Source: CALXOD01 sp964402715
Lineage (GTDB): Bacteria > Verrucomicrobiota > Lentisphaeria > Victivallales > Victivallaceae
NCBI GenBank assembly: GCA_964402715.1
Contig: CAYODJ010000007.1
Span: 17,364 to 81,363, forward strand
Direction of reading: 5' to 3'
DNA length: 64,000 nucleotides
Part shown: piece by piece, positions 8,609 through 17,483 of the stretch
How the letters are laid out: each line of letters begins with the position of its first letter
How positions within the stretch are numbered: position 1 is the stretch's first letter
Made by a program: the position numbers and the translations under genes
Notes under the pieces: model-generated
Databases searched by the model: none
Seen by the model: the letters and a program-made list of their open reading frames with translations, nothing else
What the model was told of the DNA's origin: nothing

Positions 8609-9883
8609 TCAGAAACGGTAGACGGTCCGTCCGCCGACGAAAGTCCGCATCACCCGGCCGCGCACCGGCATGCCGCCGAAGGGAGTGTTGCGCGACTTCG
8701 AGAGAAACGTCGCCGGATCGATCCTGTACGAACAGTCCGGATCGATGACGGTGATGTCGGCGGGATGTCCCTCGGCGAGGTCGCAGCATTTCAGTCCGAG
8801 AACCTCGGCCGGTCCGACGGTGAATTTCGCGATCAGCTGCTCCAGCGTGAGAATCCCGCTGTGGAACAGCGTCGTCAGCGTGACGGGGAGCGCCGTCTCC
8901 AGGCCGATGATTCCGAAAGGGGCGTCGTCGAACTCCACCAGCTTGGACGTCGCGGTGTGCGGGGCGTGATCGGTGGCGATCACCGAAATGGAATTGTCGG
9001 CCAGCCCGGCGATCAGCGCCAGGCGGTCCTCCTCGGAGCGCAGCGGCGGATTCATCTTGTAGTTGGTGTCGTACGTCTTCACGCACTCGTCCGTCAGCGC
9101 GATATGGTGCGGAGTGGCCTCACCGGTCACGGGAAGCCCCTGCCGCCGCGCCTGACGGATCAGTTCGACGCTCTCCCGGGCGCTGACGTGCTGGACGTGA
9201 ATCCGCGCGTTCGTCAGCCGCGACAGGATGATGTCCCTGGCCACCATCAGCTCCTCCGACGCGGAGGCGATTCCGTTCATCCCGAGAAGCACGGACCATT
9301 CGCCCTCGTGCATGGAGCCGCCGGCGGACAGATATTCGTCCTCGCAGTGATCGAGGATCGGCAGACCGAACGCGTGCGCGTATTCGGAGACATGACGCAT
9401 CAGGGCATGGTTCTGAATGCATCCGCCGTCGTCGCTCAGCGCGACCACGCCGGCGGCGTAGAGGCCCCCGATGCCGGCCATCTCCTTCCCGGCGCGGTTC
9501 CTGGACATGCAGCCGCACGGCAGCACGCGGACCACGCCGTGACGGGCGGCGGTCTGGCGGAGGAACTCGATGGCTCCGGGAGTGTCCGCAGCCGGCGTCG
9601 TGTTGGGCATGGCGACGACGGTGGTGAAGCCGCCCGCGGCGGCGGCCATGGTGCCGGAGGCGACGGTTTCGGCAGCGTTGTTGCCGGGCTGCCGCAGGTG
9701 CACGTGCATATCTATCAGCCCCGGGGTGACGACCATGCCGGAGACGTCGATTACTTCGGGATTTTTCACGCGCTCGGGGGCGGCGACGAGTCCGTCGGAG
9801 ACGCCGACGTCCATGACGCGGTCTATGCCGCGCGCCGGATCGACGACCCGCCCCCCCTTGAGAATGAAACAGGATGAATTCAT
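8609..9883 (-). CDS. pyrC: Dihydroorotase, class I
   Basis: This 424-residue enzyme closes carbamoyl aspartate to dihydroorotate, the third step of pyrimidine synthesis. The metal-binding DMHVHLRQPG motif near residue 60, the HVQHVSA region and ATDHAPH around residue 300 define an amidohydrolase-fold class I dihydroorotase. I placed the start at the ATG at 9883, whose ATGA overlaps the stop of pyrB; the in-frame start four codons earlier lies inside pyrB. It is the third gene of pyrR-pyrB-pyrC, tightly coupled. Confidence 0.95.
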   Translation of the reverse strand: MNSSCFILKGGRVVDPARGIDRVMDVGVSDGLVAAPERVKNPEVIDVSGMVVTPGLIDMHVHLRQPGNNAAETVASGTMAAAAGGFTTVVAMPNTTPAADTPGAIEFLRQTAARHGVVRVLPCGCMSRNRAGKEMAGIGGLYAAGVVALSDDGGCIQNHALMRHVSEYAHAFGLPILDHCEDEYLSAGGSMHEGEWSVLLGMNGIASASEELMVARDIILSRLTNARIHVQHVSARESVELIRQARRQGLPVTGEATPHHIALTDECVKTYDTNYKMNPPLRSEEDRLALIAGLADNSISVIATDHAPHTATSKLVEFDDAPFGIIGLETALPVTLTTLFHSGILTLEQLIAKFTVGPAEVLGLKCCDLAEGHPADITVIDPDCSYRIDPATFLSKSRNTPFGGMPVRGRVMRTFVGGRTVYRF

Positions 9884-10812
9884 TTGCTGCCGCACCCCGC
9901 GACCAGGAACAGGACGGCCATGCGCACCGCCAGACCGTTGGTCACCTGTTCCAGAATGACCGAATTCGAACCGTCCGCGACCGAGGAATCCAGCTCCACG
10001 TCGCGGTTGATCGGCCCCGGATGCATGATCAGCGCATCGGGCCGGAGGTATCTGAAATTCTCCTTGTTCAGACCGAAGAACCGCGCGTATTCGTTGACGT
10101 TCGGGAAGAATCCCGCGGCCTGCCGTTCATGCTGAATCCGCAGCAGATTGACCACGTCCGCGTCCGGAAGCGCGCTGCGGAGATCATGACAGACCCTCAC
10201 CCCGATCTTCTCGAACTCGCGGGGGACCAGCGTGGCCGGACCGGCGACGGTGACGTGCGCTCCGAGCTTGAGAAGCCCCCAGATGTTGCTGCGGGCGACC
10301 CTGCTGTGAAGAATGTCCCCGACGATGGTGACGTTCAGACCGGCTATCCTGCCCTTGTGCTGACGGATGGTGAAGAGATCCAGCAGAGCCTGGGTCGGGT
10401 GGCTGTGGGCGCCGTCGCCGGCGTTCACGACGCTGCAGCGGACGTTCTTGGCGATGAAGTTGGGCGCTCCGGTGGCGCGGTGGCGCATGACCAGCAGATC
10501 CACCTGCAGCGCCTCTATGTTGCGCACGGTGTCCAGGAGAGTCTCCCCCTTCTTCAGACTGCTGGCGTCGACGGCGACGTTGATGATGTCCGCGCTGAGA
10601 CGCTTCTCGGCCAGCTCGAAGGAGATCCGCGTGCGCGTGGACGGCTCCACGAAGAAGTTCACGACGGTCTTGCCGCGGAGGGCGGGAACCTTCTTGACGT
10701 TGCGTTCCGACACCTTCTTGAACTCCTCGGCGGTGTCGAGAATGCATTCGATCTCGTCGCCGTTCAGGTCGTAGAGACTGAGCAGATCCTTGCGGTTCCA
10801 TACGGATTTCAT
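9880..10812 (-). CDS. pyrB: Aspartate carbamoyltransferase catalytic subunit
   Basis: This 310-residue enzyme condenses carbamoyl phosphate with aspartate. The phosphate-binding EPSTRTRISFE motif lies around residue 50, HPTQALLDL around 130 and the aspartate-side HPGPINRDVE around 260, all in the usual order and length. The ATG at 10812 overlaps the TGA of pyrR (ATGA). The same frame stays open for about 400 codons upstream, but that part is antisense to pyrR and the PP2C gene. No regulatory subunit gene (pyrI) is seen nearby, so it may act as a PyrB-only enzyme or a PyrB-PyrC assembly. Confidence 0.95.
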   Translation of the reverse strand: MKSVWNRKDLLSLYDLNGDEIECILDTAEEFKKVSERNVKKVPALRGKTVVNFFVEPSTRTRISFELAEKRLSADIINVAVDASSLKKGETLLDTVRNIEALQVDLLVMRHRATGAPNFIAKNVRCSVVNAGDGAHSHPTQALLDLFTIRQHKGRIAGLNVTIVGDILHSRVARSNIWGLLKLGAHVTVAGPATLVPREFEKIGVRVCHDLRSALPDADVVNLLRIQHERQAAGFFPNVNEYARFFGLNKENFRYLRPDALIMHPGPINRDVELDSSVADGSNSVILEQVTNGLAVRMAVLFLVAGCGSK

Positions 10813-11429
10813 GTCAGCGCGTCCGCAGGTTGCGGCGCCGCGTCGCGGCGCCACGGCACCGCGAGGATGGCGTCGACGCCGTCGTTTTCCACGAAGTCGA
10901 CACGGATTCTGCGCCCGATCGGCACGTCGACGCGCAGACCGACGTAGTCGGCGCGTATGGGATACTCCTGCATGCCGCGGTCGACCAGCACCGCCAGACG
11001 TATCAGCGCGGGACGGCCGTAGTCGGTGACCGCGTCCAGGGCGGCGCGGATGCTGCGCCCGGACGACAGCACGTCGTCGACGAGAATGACGCGCTTGTTC
11101 TCCATGTTGAACGGGATGACCGTTTCGCGGATCAGCGGAAGACCGCTGCGCAGTCCGACATCGTCGCGGTACATGGAGATGTCGAGTTTCGCAAGCTCGG
11201 GGCGGCCTCCTCCGCGCTCTTCGACGGCGCGGATCAGCCGCTCCGCCAGCGGGACGCCCTGCTTGTAAATGCCGATCAGGGCGAATCCGCCGCCGTCCCG
11301 GCGGAAGTCGCGTACTATGGCGTCGGCGATGCGGCCGACGGCCGCCGCGATGTCGGCGGCGCCGTAAAGGTTTTCTTCCCGGTCGCGCTGCATGTCGCGG
11401 AGGGCACGTTTTTCTTCGTTTTCGATCAT
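10809..11429 (-). CDS. pyrR: PyrR-type bifunctional regulator / uracil phosphoribosyltransferase
   Basis: This is a roughly 206-residue phosphoribosyltransferase-fold protein with the PRPP-binding loop VILVDDVLSSGRSIRAAL around residue 105-125. Its place at the head of pyrBC matches PyrR, which senses UMP and in other bacteria controls pyr mRNA. Two starts are possible: GTG at 11444 or ATG at 11429. The promoter at 11451-11478 would start transcription at about 11444, leaving a leaderless message or a 15-base leader with no Shine-Dalgarno. There is therefore no room for the usual PyrR attenuator upstream of this gene. Confidence 0.88.
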   Translation of the reverse strand: MIENEEKRALRDMQRDREENLYGAADIAAAVGRIADAIVRDFRRDGGGFALIGIYKQGVPLAERLIRAVEERGGGRPELAKLDISMYRDDVGLRSGLPLIRETVIPFNMENKRVILVDDVLSSGRSIRAALDAVTDYGRPALIRLAVLVDRGMQEYPIRADYVGLRVDVPIGRRIRVDFVENDGVDAILAVPWRRDAAPQPADALT

Positions 11430-11450
11430 CGCTGGCAATCCCACGGATTA

Positions 11451-11478
11451 AAGATAACGCCGCAATTCGCTTTTTCAA
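11451..11478 (-). promoter_or_regulatory. Promoter of the pyrR operon
   Basis: Read on the minus strand: TTGAAA (11478-11473), 16-base spacer, TATCTT (11456-11451). The predicted start point falls at or within a base or two of the GTG at 11444. Confidence 0.55.
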
Positions 11479-11546
11479 TGCTTCGGGCCGCGATTTCGGC
11501 CGCGACGGATCGCCGGAATCTTTCGCGCACGGCGGATGTGCGCAAC

Positions 11547-11575
11547 TGGACATGCGGCGCCGCGCGGAGTATATT
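11547..11575 (+). promoter_or_regulatory. Promoter of the PP2C phosphatase gene
   Basis: TGGACA (11547-11552), 17-base spacer and TATATT (11570-11575). It lies back to back with the pyrR promoter and about 90 bases upstream of the PP2C start. Confidence 0.45.
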
Positions 11576-11662
11576 GTCGCATGCACGGGCGCGCGACGCG
11601 GCGATCTCCTGCGGAGTGCGCACGGGGGGACGGCGGATTCGGACGCGTTCCGTTTCCCGGGG

Positions 11663-12442
11663 ATGAACGGAGGAGAAGCTCTGTTGGAGCAGTTCGGCGT
11701 CAGGTTTGCGGGCGAAAGCAACCGCGGTCTGGTGATGGAGCGCAACGAAGATAATTTCTTCTGGGTGGCGCGCCGCGGCGACCGCGCCGCGCTGGCGGCG
11801 GTGGCGGACGGCGTCGGCGGCTGCAGGGAGGGGGACGTGGCGAGCTTCGTCTGCTGCCGCAGAATGCTGGGCGCATGGCAGAAACTGGATACCGGACGTC
11901 TGACTCCCGACGGCGCCGCGGATTTTCTGCGGCGCGTGCTCGACGACGTCAACGCGGAGTTCTGCGAACACAACTGCGGCGTGCGGGACGGGACGTCGCT
12001 GGCCACCACCGTCGCGGCGGCGGTTTTCTTCTCCGAGGACGTGGTGATCGCGCATGCCGGAGACAGCAGGGTCTACCGGTATCTTCCCGGAGAGGGACTG
12101 GCGCAGCTGACGGAGGATCACTCTCTGCAGGCCGTGATGGACAGGGGGGGGCCGGACGCGCCGCTGCCCGCCGGAGCTTCCGGCAACTGGCTCTACCGCT
12201 CCGTCGGCTCGCGGCGCAGGCTGCGGCTGGATTCGGTGAAGCTGCCGAGGGCTCCGCTGAGCCGTTATCTGCTGTGCTCGGACGGGATATCGCGCAGTCT
12301 GGACGCCGGCGAGATCTCCGGCGCGCTGCGCGATTCCGACGATCCGGCCGCCGCCGTGAACAGGCTGATGCGGGCGGCGCTGCTCGCCGGCGGCCGCGAC
12401 AACATCACGCTGATCTGCGCGTTTCCCGGCCGCGGGCGCTGA
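11663..12442 (+). CDS. PP2C-family serine/threonine protein phosphatase
   Basis: This 259-residue cytoplasmic phosphatase resembles bacterial Stp/PrpC enzymes that reverse Hanks-type kinase phosphorylation. Metal-binding and core motifs appear in order: RNEDNFFW near residue 29, ADGVGG near 50, GTSLATTVAA near 113, AHAGDSRVYRY near 135, LLCSDGISRSL near 210 and RDNITLI near the end. I chose the ATG at 11663 because the conserved region begins soon after; further-upstream starts add a poorly conserved extension. No kinase gene lies beside it, which is unusual since the pair often travel together. Confidence 0.9.
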   Translation: MNGGEALLEQFGVRFAGESNRGLVMERNEDNFFWVARRGDRAALAAVADGVGGCREGDVASFVCCRRMLGAWQKLDTGRLTPDGAADFLRRVLDDVNAEFCEHNCGVRDGTSLATTVAAAVFFSEDVVIAHAGDSRVYRYLPGEGLAQLTEDHSLQAVMDRGGPDAPLPAGASGNWLYRSVGSRRRLRLDSVKLPRAPLSRYLLCSDGISRSLDAGEISGALRDSDDPAAAVNRLMRAALLAGGRDNITLICAFPGRGR

Positions 12443-12498
12443 CGCGCCTCCGGCGTCCGGAGCACCGGACGGATCGCGCGCCGCGCCGCTCTCCGCGT

Positions 12499-12527
12499 TT
12501 GAAAAAAGGGCGACGCCGTGTTATCCT
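12499..12527 (+). promoter_or_regulatory. Promoter of the aminotransferase gene
   Basis: TTGAAA (12499-12504), 17-base spacer and TATCCT (12522-12527), about 50 bases before the ATG at 12578. Confidence 0.5.
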
Positions 12528-12577
12528 AATAGGTTTCGATCTGCGGCTGAAATTTACGTTTAGAGGAAATTTTCCCG

Positions 12578-13762
12578 ATGAAAGATCTCCGATCCTCACG
12601 TGGGTTCATGTGTCACATGACTCCGACCGCCACTCTGGCCATCAGCGCGAAGGCGAAGGAGCTGCGGGCTCAGGGCAGAGACATCTGCAGCATGAGCGCC
12701 GGCGAGCCGGATTTCGACACTCCCGAGGCGATCAAGAACGCCTGCATCGAGGCGCTGAGAGCCGGCAAGGTGACCTACACCCCGGTCAGCGGGCTGACGG
12801 AACTCCGGCGTCTGGTGGCGGACAAGTTCGTGCGCGGCAACGGCATCGAGACCAGCTGGGAGCGGACGGTGGTGGCTCCCGGCGCGAAATTCTCCGTCTT
12901 CAGCGCGGTGGCGGCTCTGTGCGGACAGGGGGACGAGGTGATTCTGCCCTCGCCCTACTGGCTGAGTTATCCGGAAATGATCCGCGCCGCCGGAGCCAGG
13001 GTGGTGGAGTTGCCGACCAGGGCGGAGAACGGCTACGAAATCGATCCCGCCGAACTGGAGCGGGCGATCACCGGCAGCACCCGTCTGCTGATTCTCAACA
13101 CGCCGTCCAATCCCACCGGAGCCGTGTACCGCAGGGATACGCTGGAAAAAATCGCGGAAGTCGCGGTGCGCAGAAACATCATGGTCATCGCCGACGAAAT
13201 CTATGAACGGCTGGTGTACGACGCGGACAGACCGCACGTCAGCATCGCCAGTCTCGGATCCGAAATCAACGAACGCACGGTCACCGTCAACGGCTTCAGC
13301 AAGACCTACGCGATGACGGGTTGGCGTCTCGGATACCTGACCGCGCCGCTCTGGCTGGCGGGAAGAATCATCGCCTTCCAGAGTCACACGACCAGCAACG
13401 CCACCACGTTCGCCCAGTACGGGGCGATTGCCGCGCTCCGGGGGGAGGCGGACGCCGAGGTGGAGTCGATGCGCAGGGCGTTCGCGGCGCGGCGCGACCT
13501 GATCTACGATCTGGCGAGCGCCATTCCCGGCGTGAAGTGCGCGAGGCCCCGGGGGGCGTTTTATCTGCTTTGCGACGTAAGTTCGTTCGGTCTGACTGCG
13601 GAGAAGTTCTGCGACCGCCTGCTGTCCGAGTTCGATCTGGCGGCGGTTCCCTGCGGGGCTTTCGGCGCGGAAGGAGCCATCCGCCTGTCCTACGCGTGTT
13701 CGGAGGACAACATCCGGACCGCCATGGACAGACTGGCCGCGATGTGCGGCGGGATGAGGTGA
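12578..13762 (+). CDS. Class I pyridoxal-phosphate aminotransferase (aspartate aminotransferase type)
   Basis: This 394-residue fold-type I aminotransferase probably moves the amino group between aspartate and 2-oxoglutarate. The PLP lysine is residue 242 in NGFSKTYAMTGWRLGYL. NTPSNPTGAVY, the ADEIYE cofactor-ring motif and the C-terminal IRLSYACS arginine that binds the substrate carboxylate are all present, typical of the AspB/subgroup I-gamma enzymes. AGAGGAAA precedes the ATG. It is followed within 50 bases by a lipoprotein gene. Aromatic or other amino-acid specificity cannot be excluded. Confidence 0.9.
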   Translation: MKDLRSSRGFMCHMTPTATLAISAKAKELRAQGRDICSMSAGEPDFDTPEAIKNACIEALRAGKVTYTPVSGLTELRRLVADKFVRGNGIETSWERTVVAPGAKFSVFSAVAALCGQGDEVILPSPYWLSYPEMIRAAGARVVELPTRAENGYEIDPAELERAITGSTRLLILNTPSNPTGAVYRRDTLEKIAEVAVRRNIMVIADEIYERLVYDADRPHVSIASLGSEINERTVTVNGFSKTYAMTGWRLGYLTAPLWLAGRIIAFQSHTTSNATTFAQYGAIAALRGEADAEVESMRRAFAARRDLIYDLASAIPGVKCARPRGAFYLLCDVSSFGLTAEKFCDRLLSEFDLAAVPCGAFGAEGAIRLSYACSEDNIRTAMDRLAAMCGGMR

Positions 13763-13810
13763 CCGCGTCCGCGCGGCGTGACGCGCGGGCCGAAAGGGGA
13801 GTGCGACTGG

Positions 13811-14269
13811 ATGAGACTGCTTTTGCCGTTTTTCGCGCTGCTGGCGTCCGCCTGCGCGGGTCTCGCGGGATGCAGAGCCGCCGAAGGCTCCGCCGCCGCG
13901 CGTCCGCAGCCGTCCATGGATCTGGCCGATCATGAGGAGTCCCGCGGGTTCGGAATCAGATGCGGGGAGGAAATTCTCGCCGGATTCAAGGAGGGGGACT
14001 ACGGGAAGGTGTCGCGGAATCTTCCCGAGGAGCTGCAGCGGCGCCTGACCGAGCGGCGCTTCGAGGAGGTGCGCGGCGGCGTCGGCGTGATCACGGGGTA
14101 CGAGTTCCTGACGGAGCTGCGCAATCCGTGGTCGGCCCGTTTTTTGTGGAAAGTCGGGGTGAAGACGGAAAACGGGGACGGCGCGGAGGCGGCCGGCGAT
14201 CTGCTCTTTTCGCTGGGCGTCGTCAAGAAGGACGGCCGTTACCAGGTCTCGTCCTGCGTCTTCAACTGA
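13811..14269 (+). CDS. Small lipoprotein with DUF3887-like domain
   Basis: This 152-residue exported lipoprotein starts MRLLLPFFALLASACAGLAGC, with a lipobox LAGC near residue 21. The mature part contains FKEGDYGKVSRNLPEEL, resembling the short alpha-beta fold seen in DUF3887-type proteins that often occur as accessory periplasmic domains. I chose the ATG at 13811, because GGGGAG precedes it and the signal peptide then begins directly. The function is unknown. Confidence 0.7.
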   Translation: MRLLLPFFALLASACAGLAGCRAAEGSAAARPQPSMDLADHEESRGFGIRCGEEILAGFKEGDYGKVSRNLPEELQRRLTERRFEEVRGGVGVITGYEFLTELRNPWSARFLWKVGVKTENGDGAEAAGDLLFSLGVVKKDGRYQVSSCVFN

Positions 14270-14430
14270 CGCGGATTCCCGCGGGCGCGGAGAATGTTTC
14301 TCGTTCTCCTTCTCCGGACGCCGGCGGGCCGCGCGCCGGCGGAGATCGCCCTCCGCCGGGGATGAACGCGTGTCGGTGTTCCGTCCGGATGGCCGACGGT
14401 GAACCTTAACTGACGGGAGTGTTATTGAAA

Positions 14431-15465
14431 ATGATGATCACGGCTGGAAAAATCGCGGAAGTCGTCAACGGGGAGCTGCTCGGCCGCGCGGAGCGGGAGA
14501 TCACCGGCGTCGCCTCTCTGAAGGACGCCGACGAGCGGCAGGTGTCGTTTCTCGGCAACAGAAAATACCGGCATCAGCTCGGCGATTCGCGGGCGGGCGT
14601 CGTGCTGGTGCCGCGCGACATGGCCGGCGAGGAGCGCGGCGACAAGACTTTCATCGTGTGCGAGAACGTCGACCTGTCTTTCAGTCGGACGATCATGCTG
14701 TTCGCGCCGCCGCCGGTCCGCTTCGCGCCGGGGATTCATCCGACCGCCGCAGTGGATCCCGGTGCCAGGATCGGACGCGACGTGCACATCGGCGCCAACG
14801 CGGTGATCGAGGCGGGCGCGGAAATAGGGGACGGGACGGTCGTCGCCGCGGGATGCTACATCGGCCACGACGTGAAGATCGGCGCCCAGTGCGTGATCTA
14901 CCCGAACGTGACGGTGATGTACCGCTGCGTCATCGGCAACAAAGTGGTGCTCCATCCGGGAGTGGTGATCGGAGCCGACGGTTTCGGTTTCATACCGACG
15001 GCGAACGGACTGGTCAAGGTGCCGCAGACGGGAATCGTCCGGATCGACGACGACGTCGAAATCGGCGCCAACACCACGGTGGACCGTGCGCGGTTCGACA
15101 AGACGTGGATCAAGTCCAACGTCAAGATCGACGATCAGGTGATGGTGGCGCACAACGTCGTGGTCGGCGAGAGCTCCATCCTGGTCGCTCAGAGCGGGAT
15201 CGCCGGCAGCGCGACGCTCGGCCGCGGGGTGATCCTGGCGGCGAAGGCGGGCGTCAACGGTCACATAACGCTGGGCGACGGCGTGCACGTGGCGGGTACG
15301 TCCGGCGTGGTCAAGAGCCTGCCGGCGGGCTCCGTCGCGGTCGGAACCCCGGCGGAGAGCCAGCGTGAATTCATGGCGCGGCACACGCTGCCGAGCCGGT
15401 TCGAGAAACTCGCGGCGAAGGTCAAGGAGCTGGCGGCGAAGCTGGAGGCTGCGGGGATAAAGTGA
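14431..15465 (+). CDS. lpxD: UDP-3-O-acylglucosamine N-acyltransferase
   Basis: This roughly 344-residue enzyme adds the second acyl chain to UDP-3-O-acyl-glucosamine in lipid A synthesis. An N-terminal uridine-binding domain (about 1-100) is followed by a long left-handed beta helix of hexapeptide repeats (about 105-315) with the catalytic histidine in VMVAHNVVVGESS, and a C-terminal helical tail. Starts at GTG 14419, TTG 14425 or ATG 14431 are possible; GGGAG at 14414-14418 fits TTG 14425 best by spacing, but I give the ATG. Its presence shows an outer membrane with lipid A. The next gene follows directly. Confidence 0.93.
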   Translation: MMITAGKIAEVVNGELLGRAEREITGVASLKDADERQVSFLGNRKYRHQLGDSRAGVVLVPRDMAGEERGDKTFIVCENVDLSFSRTIMLFAPPPVRFAPGIHPTAAVDPGARIGRDVHIGANAVIEAGAEIGDGTVVAAGCYIGHDVKIGAQCVIYPNVTVMYRCVIGNKVVLHPGVVIGADGFGFIPTANGLVKVPQTGIVRIDDDVEIGANTTVDRARFDKTWIKSNVKIDDQVMVAHNVVVGESSILVAQSGIAGSATLGRGVILAAKAGVNGHITLGDGVHVAGTSGVVKSLPAGSVAVGTPAESQREFMARHTLPSRFEKLAAKVKELAAKLEAAGIK

Positions 15466-15500
15466 TCCCCGCGCCGGCGCGTCCGCCGGAATTGCGGAAA

Positions 15501-16787
15501 ATGCGGATCCGGTGTGCATTCTGTGCGGCGTGCGCCGCCGTTATTCTCTCCTCTTCTCCGCGCGCGTCGGCGGTCGATGGCGCGGTTCAGGACGACGCTC
15601 TGCGCGCGGCGGCGCTGCGGGGAGAGGCGGACGCGCAGCTGCGGCTCGGGAACGAGTTCTTCCACGGCCGCGGCCGGGCGAAGAACGCCGGGCTCGCGGT
15701 CTACTGGTACAGGAAAGCGGCCGCCGCCGGCAACGCGGAGGCCCGCTACAATCTCGGCGTATGCATGGAGAACGGCGCCGGGGTCTCCGCCTCCAGGGCT
15801 GGAGCCTACCGGGAGTACGCGCGCGCTGCGGAGCTCGGTCTCGCCCCGGCGAGATTCCGGCAGGCGATGCTCCTTCTCACGGGAGTGCCGCCGGAGTCGC
15901 GGCAGGACGGGGCGTCCGGCGTGAGCGCCGACCCGGAGCAGGCGAAAGCCTGGCTGCGGGAGCTCTCGGACTCCGGATTCATGCCCGCCAGACGCGAACT
16001 GGCGGCGCTGACGCTGGACAAGAACCCGGAGGAGCGCGATCCCGGGGAGTTGAAGGAGGCTCTGGCGCTGCTTGAGGACGCGGCGGCGGCGGGAGACGCG
16101 GGCGCCATGCGCCTTCTCGCCGACTGCTGCTACGGAGGCATCGGCATGGAGAAGGACCATCGTCGCATGCTGGTCCTGCTGCAGAAAGCCGCCGGACTGG
16201 GCGACGCCGAGGCGGCCGGCAAGCTGGCCTACTGCTACGAAAACGGAGTCGGGGTCGAGGCCGACGAGAAGAAGGCTTTCCAGTGGCTGCGTGTCGCGGC
16301 GGACGCCGGGCTGGCGATGGCCGTGGCGAAGCTCGGCGAGTATTACTGGAACGGGAGGCAGGTTCCGCAGGACGTGCCGAAGGCGGTGGAGCTCTACCGC
16401 GCGGCCGCCGAACTCGGAAACGGCTACGCGCTGTTCAGGCTCGGCGTGTGCGCGGCCGAGGGCATCGGCCTGGCGCGGAGCGATCAGGACGCGTTCCGTT
16501 ATTTTCTTCAATCCGCCAGGAAGGGGGATGTGAACGGCCAGATAAACCTGGCCCTGGCGTACCGCGGCGGACAGGGGCAGGCCGCCGACCCCGGAGCCGC
16601 CGCCTACTGGTTCCGGCGCGCGGCGGAGCAGGGAAGCGTCAGAGCCATGCGGGAGTACGGTCTCTGTCTGATTTCAGGCAACGGGGTCAGGCGTGATCTC
16701 CGTCAGGGGCTGAGTCTGCTGCAGCGAGCCGCCGACGCGGGCGACACGGAGGCCCGCAGACTGCTCGACGCGGCGGTTTCCCCGTGA
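15501..16787 (+). CDS. Secreted Sel1-repeat (TPR-like) protein
   Basis: This is a roughly 428-residue protein with an N-terminal signal peptide (IRCAFCAACAAVILSSSPRASA) and about nine to ten Sel1-type repeats of around 36 residues. Each has the pattern A-x-x-x-LG-x-x-Y/F-x-x-G-x-G and A-x-x-W-Y/F-x-x-A-A, for example ADAQLRLGNEFFHGRGR and YWYRKAAAAGNAEARYNLG. Sel1 proteins act as protein-binding scaffolds. A GTG at 15462 overlaps the lpxD stop and would add 13 residues before the signal peptide; I prefer the ATG at 15501. Function beyond protein interaction cannot be assigned. Confidence 0.8.
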   Translation: MRIRCAFCAACAAVILSSSPRASAVDGAVQDDALRAAALRGEADAQLRLGNEFFHGRGRAKNAGLAVYWYRKAAAAGNAEARYNLGVCMENGAGVSASRAGAYREYARAAELGLAPARFRQAMLLLTGVPPESRQDGASGVSADPEQAKAWLRELSDSGFMPARRELAALTLDKNPEERDPGELKEALALLEDAAAAGDAGAMRLLADCCYGGIGMEKDHRRMLVLLQKAAGLGDAEAAGKLAYCYENGVGVEADEKKAFQWLRVAADAGLAMAVAKLGEYYWNGRQVPQDVPKAVELYRAAAELGNGYALFRLGVCAAEGIGLARSDQDAFRYFLQSARKGDVNGQINLALAYRGGQGQAADPGAAAYWFRRAAEQGSVRAMREYGLCLISGNGVRRDLRQGLSLLQRAADAGDTEARRLLDAAVSP

Positions 16788-16803
16788 TTTCGGCCGTCGG
16801 GTC

Positions 16804-16832
16804 TTGGCAATGCGCGGACGACGGTATACATT
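16804..16832 (+). promoter_or_regulatory. Promoter of the lipoprotein gene at 16880
   Basis: TTGGCA (16804-16809) is followed by TACATT (16827-16832) at 17 bases, or by TATACA (16825-16830) at 15 bases. Confidence 0.45.
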
Positions 16833-16879
16833 AACCCGGCGGCGGACTTGTCCCGCGCCGCGTACAGGAGCAGCGTCTT

Positions 16880-17464
16880 TTGAACACATTTAAAATTCTG
16901 TCGTTATTGTCCGGCGCACTGGCGGCGGCGTTGTCCGTGGCCGGCTGCACGTCGCACGTCCTCGTGTCGGAGGTGCTGCAGCAGCCGGTCGACGCCCCGG
17001 TCTACACGAAGTTCAACCTCTGGTACTCCGACCCGTCGGACATCCCGTCGGCGAACGTGCAGCAGGGACTTTTCCTGCCGGCCGGCACCGAGGTGACGCC
17101 GGAGTCGGCCACGGAGGACGAGCTGGTTTTTTCGGACGGGAGCGGCGCGCGTTACACGATTTCGTTCGATCCGGGCATGCACATGTGCCCCATGCGCGAA
17201 TTCATCCGCATGTTCCTGACGCTGGATCCTCCGGAGAAGCTGTTCGAGGAGGTGCGTCCGGAGTTCTTCCCGTACATCCAGAGGGGCGAGGTGGTGCCGG
17301 GCATGTCGAGGCAGGAGGTGCTGCTGTCCTACGGTCCTCCTCCCGCGTGCCGGACGCCGAGTCTGCGCAACGAGACGTGGATCTACTGGATCGCGCCCGA
17401 TCAGACCATCAGGGTGGTGTTCCGCAACGACAGGGTGCGCAACATCGTCAACGTAAATGAATGA
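16880..17464 (+). CDS. Lipoprotein with BamE/SmpA-like C-terminal half
   Basis: This 194-residue lipoprotein has a signal peptide ending in a lipobox (SVAGC, cysteine about residue 23). The C-terminal third, RGEVVPGMSRQEVLLSYGPP then WIYWIAPDQTIRVVFRNDRV, resembles the SmpA/OmlA (BamE-like) fold: a G-M-S-x-x-E-V-L helix followed by a W-x-Y strand and an I-x-V-x-F-x-N-x-x-V strand. The middle part (about 40-120) is not recognised. Translation starts at TTG 16880, with CAGGAG nine bases upstream. A role in outer-membrane assembly is only suggested by the fold. Confidence 0.7.
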   Translation: MNTFKILSLLSGALAAALSVAGCTSHVLVSEVLQQPVDAPVYTKFNLWYSDPSDIPSANVQQGLFLPAGTEVTPESATEDELVFSDGSGARYTISFDPGMHMCPMREFIRMFLTLDPPEKLFEEVRPEFFPYIQRGEVVPGMSRQEVLLSYGPPPACRTPSLRNETWIYWIAPDQTIRVVFRNDRVRNIVNVNE

Positions 17465-17483
17465 AGGCGGGGCCGGTTCCGGA

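Noticed and set aside
9880..12009. A 709-codon minus-strand open frame containing pyrB
   Set aside because: Only the last 310 codons match PyrB. The rest is antisense to pyrR and the PP2C gene and is arginine/proline-rich noise typical of GC-rich DNA.
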